A stretch of 64,000 nt of DNA, from contig NZ_CP104144.1 of the NCBI RefSeq assembly GCF_025200715.1, positions 2,294,001 through 2,358,000 on the forward strand. The letters run 5' to 3'. A program made the position numbers and the translations under genes. Below, in pieces: positions 53,206 to 61,941 of this stretch. Position 1 is the stretch's first letter. Each line of letters begins with the position of its first letter. The DNA is from Rhizobium sullae (GTDB lineage Bacteria; Pseudomonadota; Alphaproteobacteria; Rhizobiales; Rhizobiaceae). The notes beneath the pieces were generated by a model. It worked only from the letters and a program-made list of their open reading frames with translations. It ran no database searches and was not told the origin of the DNA.

Positions 53206-54117
53206 TTGGTTCCTAGTTCCGACAGTCAAATCAGATCACCCGCTGGACCGGTGACGGACGGTTTCGGATGTCCTCTGAAGCAGTTGTCTATCAATCAGGC
53301 TCTGGTAGGATCGGATATCGCGGTCTTCCGTAAGGCAACGAGCGTTATGCAGCTCGATCAGGTCAAGACATCGGCAAGCGATCGAGGTTTCCTTGTCGGC
53401 GTATCTTCGCTCGGTGGCCATACGCGGCGCATCTATCATCAACATCATGCGACCACCCACGATTTTACGGGAAACTCGATCTATATCCGCGATCTCTCCG
53501 AAGGCTACAAGGCAGATCTCAGCGGTCCTTTCGATTTCCTTCTGTTTGAAATTTCGCCTGCGTCGCTCATCAGGATTGCCGATGGCGCTGAACTTCCCGG
53601 TGTGACGTCGCTGACAGCCGAAACCGCTTCAAAAGATATCGTGCTTGCCAATCTCGCTCGCGCGCTGATCCCGGCACTCGAAAAACCCGAGGAGGCAAGC
53701 GCGCTGTTCGTCGACCAAATGGCGACTGCCATCGGGACCTATCTGGTCCAACGCTATGGCGGTCGGCCCATCGCAGCCTCCAACAGATCACGAAGCCTGT
53801 CGCGTTTGCATGAGCATCTGGCGAAAAGTCTGCTTCTCGAAAACCTCGACGGCAACATCTCGATTTCGGAGGTCGCGGAGGCTTGCAATCTGTCTCGCGG
53901 CTATTTCATTCGCGCTTTTCGCGAAACGACCGGGATGACACCATATCAATGGCTCCTGAGCGAGCGGATAAATCGCGCCCGAGAGTTGCTTCGGGCCTCG
54001 AACGCGCCGCTTGCCGAGGTGGCCATCGCCTGCGGCTTCGCAGATCAGAGCCATTTCACACGGGTTTTTTCGAATATCGCCGGCCTGACGCCTGGCAATT
54101 GGCGCCGAAACTCCTGA
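53206..54117 (+). CDS. AraC-family transcriptional regulator (second)
   Basis: 303 aa when started at TTG 53206; other starts (for example GTG near 53251) are possible and the true N-terminus is uncertain. The two C-terminal AraC helices are clear: ISEVAEACNLSRGYFIRAF, then TGMTPYQWLLSERINRAREL, PLAEVAIACGFADQSHFTRV and LTPGNWRRNS. The N-terminal domain has SSLGGHTRRIYHQHHATTHD. It diverges from the other AraC gene and precedes locus C by 250 bases. Confidence 0.88.
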   Translation: MVPSSDSQIRSPAGPVTDGFGCPLKQLSINQALVGSDIAVFRKATSVMQLDQVKTSASDRGFLVGVSSLGGHTRRIYHQHHATTHDFTGNSIYIRDLSEGYKADLSGPFDFLLFEISPASLIRIADGAELPGVTSLTAETASKDIVLANLARALIPALEKPEEASALFVDQMATAIGTYLVQRYGGRPIAASNRSRSLSRLHEHLAKSLLLENLDGNISISEVAEACNLSRGYFIRAFRETTGMTPYQWLLSERINRARELLRASNAPLAEVAIACGFADQSHFTRVFSNIAGLTPGNWRRNS

Positions 54118-54213
54118 GTTAAGATTTTGAGCTCTATGGATGCGATGTAGTTGCAGCTGTCCATTGAACTCGTCTCTGCGATCCGTCGCGTGCATGCGAA
54201 GATTTGCTGCCAT

Positions 54214-54236
54214 AATATCATACTAACTGTGATATT
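54214..54236. promoter_or_regulatory. Inverted repeat in the locus C aldolase promoter
   Basis: AATATCA (54214-54220) and TGATATT (54230-54236) are perfect 7-base arms with a 9-base spacer, in an A/T-rich stretch 133 bases before the aldolase start. A DeoR-type operator, or an AraC site from the neighbour, would fit. The rest of the 54118-54368 gap has no gene. Confidence 0.45.
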
Positions 54237-54368
54237 GTTATTATTGCTTGTTACATTCCTCCTCCCATGCCATTCTGCTCTCTCAAAAACTCGGTGCTCG
54301 AAGCGCCCGGGTTCTACTTTCGACAGGATGGCGGCGTTCCGTTCGACCATCGAATGGGGAAATCTTGG

Positions 54369-55433
54369 ATGGCACGCATCACGCTGAGGCAACTGCTCGA
54401 CCATGCTGCGGAGGAAGGCTACGGCGTTCCCGCTTTCAACATCAACAACATGGAGCAGGCACTCGCCATCATGGAGGCCGCAGACGTGTCTCACGCGCCG
54501 GTCATCATGCAGGCGTCGCGCGGAGCGCGCGCCTACGCCAATGACATCATGCTGAAGCACATGATGGATGCGGTCGTCGAAATCTATCCACATATTCCGG
54601 TCTGCGTCCATCTCGACCACGGGAACGATCCGTCGAGCTGCATGACGGCAATCCAGGCGGGCTTCACTTCGGTGATGATGGACGGTTCGCTAAAGGCGGA
54701 TGCCAAGACCCCCGCTGACTGGGCCTACAATGTCGGCGTCACCAAGATGGTAACAGACATGGCTCATCTCGGCGGCATCTCGGTCGAAGGCGAACTCGGC
54801 GTGCTCGGCTCGCTTGAAACCGGCATGGGCGAGGCCGAGGACGGCCACGGTGCCGAAGGCAAGCTGTCCCATGACCAGCTGCTGACAAACCCCGACGAGG
54901 CGGTAAAATTCGTCCGCGAAACCAAGGTCGATGCGCTGGCGATCGCCATGGGAACGTCGCATGGCGCCTACAAGTTCACCCGCCAGCCGGACGGATCCGT
55001 GCTGGCGATGGGCGTCATCGAAGAGATCCATCGCAAACTGCCGAATACGCACCTCGTCATGCACGGCTCGTCGTCAGTCCCGATCGAGCTGCAGGAGGTC
55101 ATCAACAAGTACGGCGGCCAGATGAAGCCAACATGGGGCGTGCCGGTCGCAGAAATCCAGCGCGGCATCAAGAACGGCGTTCGCAAGGTGAACATCGATA
55201 CCGATGGCAGAATGGCGATGACCGGCCAGATCCGCCGAGTGCTGCAAGAAGATCCGAGCGAATTCGACCCGCGCAAATATCTCAAGCCGGCGATGGCTGC
55301 GCTCAGCAAGCTCTGCAAGGAGCGCTTCGAACAGTTCGGCACGGCCGGAATGGCAAGCCGGATCACGCCGCTTCCTGTGTCGGAAATGGCAAAGCGCTAC
55401 AAATCCGGTTCGCTCGATCCGGTCTTCTCTTGA
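54369..55433 (+). CDS. Class II fructose-bisphosphate-type aldolase
   Basis: 354-aa zinc-dependent aldolase of the FbaA/CfxA (Calvin-type) group. Metal and substrate motifs: [77 protein letters not shown], and [20 protein letters not shown]. It cleaves ketose (bis)phosphates to DHAP and an aldehyde. ATG 54369 starts [13 protein letters not shown] at the usual family N-terminus. It is convergent with the locus C dehydrogenase (8 bases apart), and is therefore on a separate promoter, but its chemistry completes the locus C pathway. Confidence 0.92.
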   Translation: MARITLRQLLDHAAEEGYGVPAFNINNMEQALAIMEAADVSHAPVIMQASRGARAYANDIMLKHMMDAVVEIYPHIPVCVHLDHGNDPSSCMTAIQAGFTSVMMDGSLKADAKTPADWAYNVGVTKMVTDMAHLGGISVEGELGVLGSLETGMGEAEDGHGAEGKLSHDQLLTNPDEAVKFVRETKVDALAIAMGTSHGAYKFTRQPDGSVLAMGVIEEIHRKLPNTHLVMHGSSSVPIELQEVINKYGGQMKPTWGVPVAEIQRGIKNGVRKVNIDTDGRMAMTGQIRRVLQEDPSEFDPRKYLKPAMAALSKLCKERFEQFGTAGMASRITPLPVSEMAKRYKSGSLDPVFS

Positions 55434-55441
55434 GCTGTAGT

Positions 55442-57187
55442 CTATACTGACGCCGGGCGCTGTGCCTGCTCGGGCCCCGTGGCAGGCATCCTGCTTACGA
55501 GTGTCTGGCCGTGGAATTTTTCAAGCTGGCTGACGACGTCCTCGATCTCGCTTGCAATGCGTTCGGCGTTCCAGCCGAGCGCAGCCCCGGCGACACCGGC
55601 GATTTCCCGCAAACCTTCGAGCGTCAAGCGGCCTTCGATCGCAAGCGTCGTGCGCCGAAGGACGATATCGGAGAGGTGTACGACGAGTTCGTTTCGAGCA
55701 ATCCAGTCGACTTCCTTGAAACTGTAGTGCCCCGCGCCCGTTAGCCGCTGTTCATCGGAGCATGCCGACGAGAAAGAGAGCATGGCCGCAGCCGTCGTTC
55801 CGTAGCGGCCAAGCAGTTCGTCCACCCGATCGACTGGTACGCTGGTCCGCGCCGCGGCTTCCCTGATCCAGACGCTTCGTTGCAGCACGTCCACCGGAAA
55901 GGCCTTTCCGCCACCGATCGGCAGGTAGCGGGTCGATTGCTTGCGGACATGCTGCAGGCGCGCGAGGATGGAATCGGCAACTTCCTCGGCAAAACCGCGG
56001 AAAGTCGTCCACTTTCCACCGACGAGCGAGATGATCGGAAACGGCCTGCCCTCTTCCGGCTCCGTCACCGGTGCAGAATGATCGCGACTGATCAATCCTG
56101 GGGCGGTCGCATCAGAGGCCGGGAGCGGACGGATGCCGCTATAACTATAGATGATCTGATCACGATCGAAGCGAAGCGTCGGTAGCAGCGAGCGGACGCT
56201 ATCGAGGAAATATTCGGTTTCCGGTTCCTCGCAGCGGACATTATCCGGGTCATAGGCAGGGATATCGGTGGAACCGACGAGCGCCAGCCCGAGATAACTG
56301 TAGACGAGGCAGATGCGCCCATCGTCGGCCTCGAAATAGATCATGTGGCCGTTCAGGCTGCGAACCAGCTCAGGGTGATCAAGCAGAATGTGGGAACCCT
56401 TCGTGCCGCCAATCATTCGAGAGGGAGCGCCGAGCGCCCCATTAACCTGATCGATCCAGGGACCGGCGGCGTTCACCACCAGTTTGGGGGAAATTGCCAA
56501 TTCGCCGCCGTCCGGTTGCCTGAATGTCAGGCGCCCGCCGGCGACTGCCGCCAGCGTTGCAAAATTGGCGGCAAGGCTCTTCGCATTTGCCTCGAGCCCG
56601 TCCATGACAAGTTCGTAGACGAGCCGCTCGGGCCTGCTGATCTTGGCGTCGTAATAAATTCCGCCGGCGACGATTGCCGGAGTGACATGCGGCATCTCCT
56701 TGCGCGCCTTCTTTCTCAAGATCAGCCGATGGCGTGGCATGACCCGGTCGCGTGATCCAAACAAATCGTAGAGCCCAAGCCCGATCTTGATGAGAACAGC
56801 CCCACGGCTGCGCGGCGCAGTCTTGGAGCCCAGCAGCGTGCGCAGCGCCGCCCAAATACCCCGTGTCCAGGAAAAGACCGGTATGAAGGTAGGCAACGGC
56901 TCGACGCAATGCGGAGCGTTCTTCAGCAGCAGATTGCGCTCCAACGTCGACTGGGCGACCAAGCCGAACTCGCCTGTCTCGAGATATTTCAGTCCGCCGT
57001 GAATGAGGCGCGATGGCGCGGCACTCGTCCCGGAGCCGAAATCGGCCTTGTCGACGATCATGCAATTGACGCCTTGCGCCGAGAGGTCGCGAAACAACCC
57101 GGCACCATTGATGCCCGCACCGATGATCAGGACGTCGATGTCGGCCTCTCCAAGGTTCGAGAAGCGCTGCTGCATGTCGGGAGTCAT
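55442..57187 (-). CDS. FAD-dependent glycerol-3-phosphate dehydrogenase-like protein, locus C
   Basis: 581 aa. FAD motif VLIIGAGINGAGLFRDLSAQ, then VDKADFGSGTSAAPSRLIHG and GGLKYLETGEFGLVAQ; DAO domain with VNAAGPWIDQVNG and GGTKGSHILLDHPE; C-terminal domain SVPVDRVDELLGRYGTTAAA. It is a paralogue of the locus B enzyme and probably oxidises the polyol phosphate made by the upstream kinase to a ketose phosphate, passing electrons to the quinone pool. An ATG four codons in is an alternative start. It follows the kinase gene by 28 bases. Confidence 0.92.
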   Translation of the reverse strand: MTPDMQQRFSNLGEADIDVLIIGAGINGAGLFRDLSAQGVNCMIVDKADFGSGTSAAPSRLIHGGLKYLETGEFGLVAQSTLERNLLLKNAPHCVEPLPTFIPVFSWTRGIWAALRTLLGSKTAPRSRGAVLIKIGLGLYDLFGSRDRVMPRHRLILRKKARKEMPHVTPAIVAGGIYYDAKISRPERLVYELVMDGLEANAKSLAANFATLAAVAGGRLTFRQPDGGELAISPKLVVNAAGPWIDQVNGALGAPSRMIGGTKGSHILLDHPELVRSLNGHMIYFEADDGRICLVYSYLGLALVGSTDIPAYDPDNVRCEEPETEYFLDSVRSLLPTLRFDRDQIIYSYSGIRPLPASDATAPGLISRDHSAPVTEPEEGRPFPIISLVGGKWTTFRGFAEEVADSILARLQHVRKQSTRYLPIGGGKAFPVDVLQRSVWIREAAARTSVPVDRVDELLGRYGTTAAAMLSFSSACSDEQRLTGAGHYSFKEVDWIARNELVVHLSDIVLRRTTLAIEGRLTLEGLREIAGVAGAALGWNAERIASEIEDVVSQLEKFHGQTLVSRMPATGPEQAQRPASV

Positions 57188-57215
57188 GATCTTGTCGTCC
57201 TAAATCGCGGGCACA

Positions 57216-58766
57216 TCAGTGCCGAGCTTCCGTCTCGTCGGCTACCGATTGCTCCGGCGCTAGGCCGGCAATTTTCGGCCAAAGGGGCATCATAGCGTCG
57301 GCGATCTGGCGGAAGACCCGGTAGCGCTTGTCATAATCTGCGCTGCGTGCGGCAACCGGCTGGCACGTCTTCGCGATGCGGGCGATATCGCGCGGATCGC
57401 TCTGCGGATCGGCATAGATGCCGGTGCCCGATCCGGCGCAAAGAGCAGCACCCCAGGCGGCGGCCTCATCCGTTTCGGTCACGGTCACTGGCATGCCGAG
57501 CACATCGGCGAACATCTGAACGACCAGCGGGTTGCGCGAGATACCCCCGGCAAGCCTTGCCTCGTCAAATGCAAAGCCGTCGCGAAGTGCGTCGACATGG
57601 ATGCGGTGATTAAAGGCAATACCCTCGAGCACGGCGCGCAGCATGTCGCCGCGATCGTGCCAGCCGCCGAGGCCGAAGAAGCCCGCACTTGCCGAAGCAC
57701 CGTAGGGCGAACCGAACAGATAGGGATGGAAGAGCGCCGTCGATGGCCGATCGAAAGCGGCATCGACCTCCGGCGCGAGCAAAGCGTGAATGGAGCTGCC
57801 TTGCGCCTCGCCCTTCGTCCGCTCGCCGGCGCACAGCTTATCGAGAAACCAGTCGTAATTCGCGGTCGATGCTGGGGAGATTGACATGTTGTTCCAGATG
57901 CCCGGCGCGATGCCGTTGCGGCAGAACCAACGCCGGTCGACCCGTGGTTCCGACGACAGCGTCTCATTGATCGAATAGGTACCGGCAATAACGGCGACGA
58001 TGCCCTTGGCATAGCCGCCCGCCCCGAGCGCGGAGGCCGTTACATCATGCAACCCGGCGACGACAGGCGTTCCCTCTGCAAGGCCGGTCAGATGCGCCGC
58101 CTCACGTGTCACCCGCCCGATGATCTGATCAGAACGCGCGGCCGGCGGCAGAGCATGGACGAGCTCCTGCAGCCCAAAAAGCCTCAGAGCCTCCTGGCTG
58201 TATTCCTGTGTCTTCACATCGGTAAAGGAGGTACTTGCCTCCGTGCGATCCGTACCGATGATGCCCGTCAAACAAAAACGCAGCCAGTCCTTGCAGCTCA
58301 GGAAATGACCAATGCCTTTGAACCGCTCGGGTTCCATGTCGCGGATCCAGGCAAGCAGTGTCGATGGTGCGGAGACATGCGGGATCTGCCCCGTGAGCTC
58401 GATGGCACGCTCGGCGACATTGCTTTCCATCCACTGATCGACGATGGCACCGGCCCGGCTATCCAGCGACAGGATGGCCCGACCCAATGGTATCCGCTCA
58501 TGATCGAGCAGATAGATGCCATCCCCGTGGGCCGTTGCGGCGATGCCCTGGATGTCGCTGCCCGGCCGATTGCTGAGGGCGATCGCCTCCCGAATTGCAT
58601 CGGCCGTCGCACTCCACAATTCGTCCATGTCCCGCTCGATATGGCGGGCCTTTGGGATAAACTGCGTGACGCGGCGCCGGGCGACTGCGAGCGGCGTGCC
58701 GTCAATATCGAAGATGACGGCCTTGGTGACCGTCAGGCCACTATCGATCCCGAGCAGACTCGGCAT
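57216..58766 (-). CDS. FGGY-family carbohydrate kinase, locus C
   Basis: 516 aa starting MPSLLGIDSGLTVTKAVIFD. The FGGY fold continues with HIERDMDELWSATADAIREA, AATAHGDGIYLLDHERIPLG, ILSLDSRAGAIVDQW, VVAGLHDVTASALGAGGYA, VIAGTYSIN, LAGGISRNPLVVQMFADVLG and ETDEAAAWGAALCAGSG. It resembles the locus B kinase and EryA-like proteins, so an imported polyol is the likely substrate. It starts 37 bases after the DeoR gene. Confidence 0.92.
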   Translation of the reverse strand: MPSLLGIDSGLTVTKAVIFDIDGTPLAVARRRVTQFIPKARHIERDMDELWSATADAIREAIALSNRPGSDIQGIAATAHGDGIYLLDHERIPLGRAILSLDSRAGAIVDQWMESNVAERAIELTGQIPHVSAPSTLLAWIRDMEPERFKGIGHFLSCKDWLRFCLTGIIGTDRTEASTSFTDVKTQEYSQEALRLFGLQELVHALPPAARSDQIIGRVTREAAHLTGLAEGTPVVAGLHDVTASALGAGGYAKGIVAVIAGTYSINETLSSEPRVDRRWFCRNGIAPGIWNNMSISPASTANYDWFLDKLCAGERTKGEAQGSSIHALLAPEVDAAFDRPSTALFHPYLFGSPYGASASAGFFGLGGWHDRGDMLRAVLEGIAFNHRIHVDALRDGFAFDEARLAGGISRNPLVVQMFADVLGMPVTVTETDEAAAWGAALCAGSGTGIYADPQSDPRDIARIAKTCQPVAARSADYDKRYRVFRQIADAMMPLWPKIAGLAPEQSVADETEARH

Positions 58767-58803
58767 TCGCTTTAACCTCGTTACCAGCAACAGGCTTGCC
58801 CAG

Positions 58804-59646
58804 TCACGAGCGCCCTCCGGCGCCCCTGGCGATGACAACGTTGATATCTCTGGACCGCATGCGGTCGATGTGCACCGGCTGCGTCTTGTCGTCGACGATG
58901 ACGACGTCAAACTCATCCAGTGCGGCGAAACTGTGAAGCGCCCGCCGCTCGAACTTCGTATGATCGGCAAGCAGGATGCGCTTGACAGAACAGTCGAACA
59001 TGGCACGCTTCGTATCGACCGTCTCCGGGGATTGGTGCAGCACCGTGCCGTCGCTGATCGCCGACATGGAGATGAACGCGACATCGGCCCTCAGACCCCT
59101 GATCTCGTTGATGGTCATGCGACCCATGAAGGCGTTACACCAGTTGTAATACTGCCCGCCGAGTGCGAGCAGCGTCACGTCGTGCATGCCCTTCAGCGCG
59201 TTCATTAGCGTCAGCGAATTGGTGATAGCCGTGACCGGCACTTTCGATGGCAGATGCGCTGCCATCTGTAGGACTGTGGTCGAATCATCGAAAAAGATTG
59301 CCTGCCCCGGCTCAACGAACTGCATCGCCGCTTCGGCGATTAGCTTCTTCTCCGTCGACTGGCGGTTCGAGCGATAGACCTCGCTGGATTCTATGAGGTT
59401 GGTGGCAGCCGCAGTGACGATACCGCGCGTCTTCCTGAAGAGACCGCGGCTAACAAGTTCGTCCACGTCACGATGAGCGGTCATCAGGCTGATCCCGAAA
59501 CGATCGGTGAGGTCTTCTATCCGCATCGAGCCTTCATTCATGACGGCCTCGGCAATCATGCGCCGGCGCGCGATCTGGCGCGTCTGGCGGCTGTCGCTCG
59601 TAAGCTGGTCCAACAGATCCTCGCCCTGGCTCGTCTTTTGTGTCAC
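58804..59646 (-). CDS. DeoR-family transcriptional regulator, locus C
   Basis: 280 aa. N-terminal HTH at about 28-60 (RRRMIAEAVMNEGSMRIEDL, then TDRFGISLMTAHRDVDELVS) and DeoR sugar-phosphate-binding domain with AIFFDDSTTVLQMAAHLP, TAITNSLTLMNALKG, VTLLALGGQYY and VDTKRAMFDCSVKRILLADH. It lies between the transporter and the kinase genes in the same direction, and the terminator-like hairpin at 59798-59818 separates it from the binding-protein gene. It probably represses locus C. Confidence 0.92.
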   Translation of the reverse strand: MTQKTSQGEDLLDQLTSDSRQTRQIARRRMIAEAVMNEGSMRIEDLTDRFGISLMTAHRDVDELVSRGLFRKTRGIVTAAATNLIESSEVYRSNRQSTEKKLIAEAAMQFVEPGQAIFFDDSTTVLQMAAHLPSKVPVTAITNSLTLMNALKGMHDVTLLALGGQYYNWCNAFMGRMTINEIRGLRADVAFISMSAISDGTVLHQSPETVDTKRAMFDCSVKRILLADHTKFERRALHSFAALDEFDVVIVDDKTQPVHIDRMRSRDINVVIARGAGGRS

Positions 59647-59797
59647 GGGTCACCCTTGTCGCTGAACTCTGGATGCCAGCTTCGTACAGTGATTGCCGCC
59701 CCAAGGCAAAAAGACGACATGGAACGGGCGGTTGCGGCCGCAAATTGGCGTTTCCGGCATCCGAAGAGCCGAGCGGCCGATGCCGCCGGCGCGGAAA

Positions 59798-59818
59798 GGG
59801 GCGCCTTTCGAGCGCCCC
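59798..59818 (-). terminator. Intrinsic terminator-like hairpin after the binding-protein gene
   Basis: Read on the minus strand: GGGGCGC (complement of 59818-59812), loop TCGAAAG, GCGCCCC (complement of 59804-59798) and then TTT. The 7-base perfect stem with a following T stretch lies 10 bases after the binding-protein stop and would limit read-through from the transporter genes to the DeoR-kinase-dehydrogenase group. Confidence 0.6.
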
Positions 59819-59827
59819 CTTCGGCGA

Positions 59828-60775
59828 TTACTGCGACAAGACGAAAGGACCCGTGTACTCATCCACGTTGTCCTTGGTGATCAGCAGGCAATCGAAGAGC
59901 TGTTTCTCGCTCTTGGCACCGGTGTTGCCGGTCTTGATGACGCTGTCGGCCTGCTTCACCGCTTCTGCGGAGAATACGGCAACCGGCTGCAGGACTGTGT
60001 ACTGGAGTTCACCTGCCTTGATGGCCGCAACAGCATCCGGAGAACCGTCAAAACCGCCGACCTTGATGTTGGCGAGCTTGCCGGCTTCCTTGAGAGCGGC
60101 GATGGCGCCCAGCGCCATTTCGTCGTTGCCAGAGATGACGCCGACGATGTCCGGGTTTGCCTGCAGCATGGACTGCATCTTGTTATGGCCCTGAGTACGG
60201 TCCCAGTTGGCGACTTCCTTGGTGGCCTTCTTCAGGTCCGGATACTGCGAAAGCACGGTCTCATAACCGTTGGAGCGCGTCGCCGCATTATTGTCCGACG
60301 GTGCGCCGAAGAGTTCGGCATAGTTGCCCTTGTCGCCGATAGCTTCGACCCACTGCTGGGCACCGAGTGCTGCACCCTGGGCGTTGTTGGAAACCAGCTG
60401 CGCCTTCGCCAGGCCTTCCTGGTTGATTTCCGCGTTGACGAGGATGACCGGAATTCCTGCTGCAACGGCCTTCCTCACCGCACCGACGGAACCGTCAGCA
60501 TTCGCCGGGTCGAGGATAATCGCAACGGACTTGTTGGTGATTGCCGTATCGATCAGGTTGCTTTCGGTGTTGGTGTCACCCTTGTGCGCGCTGACCGAGG
60601 CCGTGTAGCCGAGCTTTTCGGCGGCAGCTTTGGCAACGTTGCCTTCCGTCAGCCAGTACGGGTTCGACGGATCGTTGACAATGATCGTCATCATCCCGGC
60701 CGCCCAAGCGGAGCTTGCAAGAAGCGGTGCCACAGTCGCGGCGGCAAGAAGAATGCGCATACCTTTTTTAAACAT
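59828..60775 (-). CDS. Sugar ABC transporter substrate-binding protein, locus C (EryG/RbsB-like)
   Basis: 315 aa. Signal peptide 1-25 (GMRILLAAATVAPLLASSAW, then AA). Ligand domain: VNDPSNPYWLTEGNVAKAAA, SVAIILDPANADGSVGAVRK, VILVNAEINQEGLAKAQLVS, GVISGNDEMALGAIAALKEA and VGGFDGSPDAVAAIKAGELQ. It delivers the locus C substrate to its permease. It is separated from the permease gene by 111 bases, and the hairpin after its stop probably raises its own expression. Confidence 0.93.
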   Translation of the reverse strand: MFKKGMRILLAAATVAPLLASSAWAAGMMTIIVNDPSNPYWLTEGNVAKAAAEKLGYTASVSAHKGDTNTESNLIDTAITNKSVAIILDPANADGSVGAVRKAVAAGIPVILVNAEINQEGLAKAQLVSNNAQGAALGAQQWVEAIGDKGNYAELFGAPSDNNAATRSNGYETVLSQYPDLKKATKEVANWDRTQGHNKMQSMLQANPDIVGVISGNDEMALGAIAALKEAGKLANIKVGGFDGSPDAVAAIKAGELQYTVLQPVAVFSAEAVKQADSVIKTGNTGAKSEKQLFDCLLITKDNVDEYTGPFVLSQ

Positions 60776-60886
60776 AGTCTCTCTCCCATTCGTTTGCTCA
60801 GTTATTGCCGGAGACCCGGCGGTGCTTTCCCCAATCGGCCTTCGTGGAACCCAGCCTGCCGTCGCGGATAAGTTCAGTCGCAGCCG

Positions 60887-61939
60887 TCAGGATGATTTGA
60901 CCCGGCGGCCGTATTGGATGCTATTCATGAGGACGGCGAGAACGATCACCGCACCGGTGAAGACGGTCTGCCAGTAGGCTGAGACGCCGATGATCACGAG
61001 GCCGTCCGAGAGGAAGCCGATGACGAAGGCCCCGAGCATGGTGCCGCGTACCGTACCGCGGCCGCCGGTCAGCGCGGCACCACCAATGACGACGGCTGCG
61101 ATCGCCGTCAGTTCGTACGTGGTACCGGCAGTCGGACCGGCGGAGGTCAGCTGCGACGAGAGCACCAGGCCGGCGATCGCGGCACAGACGCCCGACAGCA
61201 CATAGACGACGATCTTGACGCGCTTGACGGGAACGCCCGAAAGGTCGGCCGCACGTTCGTTACCACCCGAGGCATAGAGCCAGCGGCCGAAAGCCGTGCG
61301 GCTCAGCACGATGCCGCATACGATTGCCAGAACCGCAAGCACAATCACGCCGATTGGGATGCCTCCAAGCCGGTTAAAGCCGAGCCAGTCGAACCCGGTA
61401 TTGCCGAGTTCCGGGCGGCCGCCGAGATTGTTGTAGGTAAGACCATTGGTCATCAGAAGCGCAATACCGCGGGCTACATAAAGCACACCCAGCGAAGCGA
61501 CGAAGGCCGGTACCTTGAGATAAGCGATCAGCACGCCGTTGACCGCGCCCACCAAAGCACCAAGCGCACATGTGATGACGACGACCGCCCAGACCGGCGG
61601 ATAGAGGATGACGCCGAAATAGTTGAGCGTGACGCCTTGCATCAGGAAGCCGGCGATGCAGCCTGCGAGCCCCAGCGTCGAGCCGACCGACAGGTCGATG
61701 CCGCCGTTCAGGATCACCAGCAGCATGCCGATCGCCAAAATGCCAAAGATCGCGACGTGCGACGCCATGATCAGGAAGTTGTTCATCGTGAAATAGTAAG
61801 GCGACAGGAACGAGAAGACTGCGATGATGACGATCAGTGCAAAGAATGCCCGGCCTTCCAGGATGAGGCGCACGACGTTCGTATTGCGCTTCTGCCCGGT
61901 GGAAACTGACTTCTTCTCGGCGATGTTAGTGACTGACAT
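60887..61939 (-). CDS. Sugar ABC transporter permease, locus C
   Basis: 350 aa. Hydrophobic helices throughout; family blocks are LNGGIDLSVGSTLGLAGCIA and GTTYELTAIAAVVIGGAALT, then GGRGTVRGTMLGAFVIGFL. The start MSVTNIAEKK at 61939 lies 2 bases after the ATPase stop; longer frames to the right run into the ATPase gene. It forms the membrane part of the importer. Confidence 0.93.
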   Translation of the reverse strand: MSVTNIAEKKSVSTGQKRNTNVVRLILEGRAFFALIVIIAVFSFLSPYYFTMNNFLIMASHVAIFGILAIGMLLVILNGGIDLSVGSTLGLAGCIAGFLMQGVTLNYFGVILYPPVWAVVVITCALGALVGAVNGVLIAYLKVPAFVASLGVLYVARGIALLMTNGLTYNNLGGRPELGNTGFDWLGFNRLGGIPIGVIVLAVLAIVCGIVLSRTAFGRWLYASGGNERAADLSGVPVKRVKIVVYVLSGVCAAIAGLVLSSQLTSAGPTAGTTYELTAIAAVVIGGAALTGGRGTVRGTMLGAFVIGFLSDGLVIIGVSAYWQTVFTGAVIVLAVLMNSIQYGRRVKSS

Positions 61940-61941
61940 GC

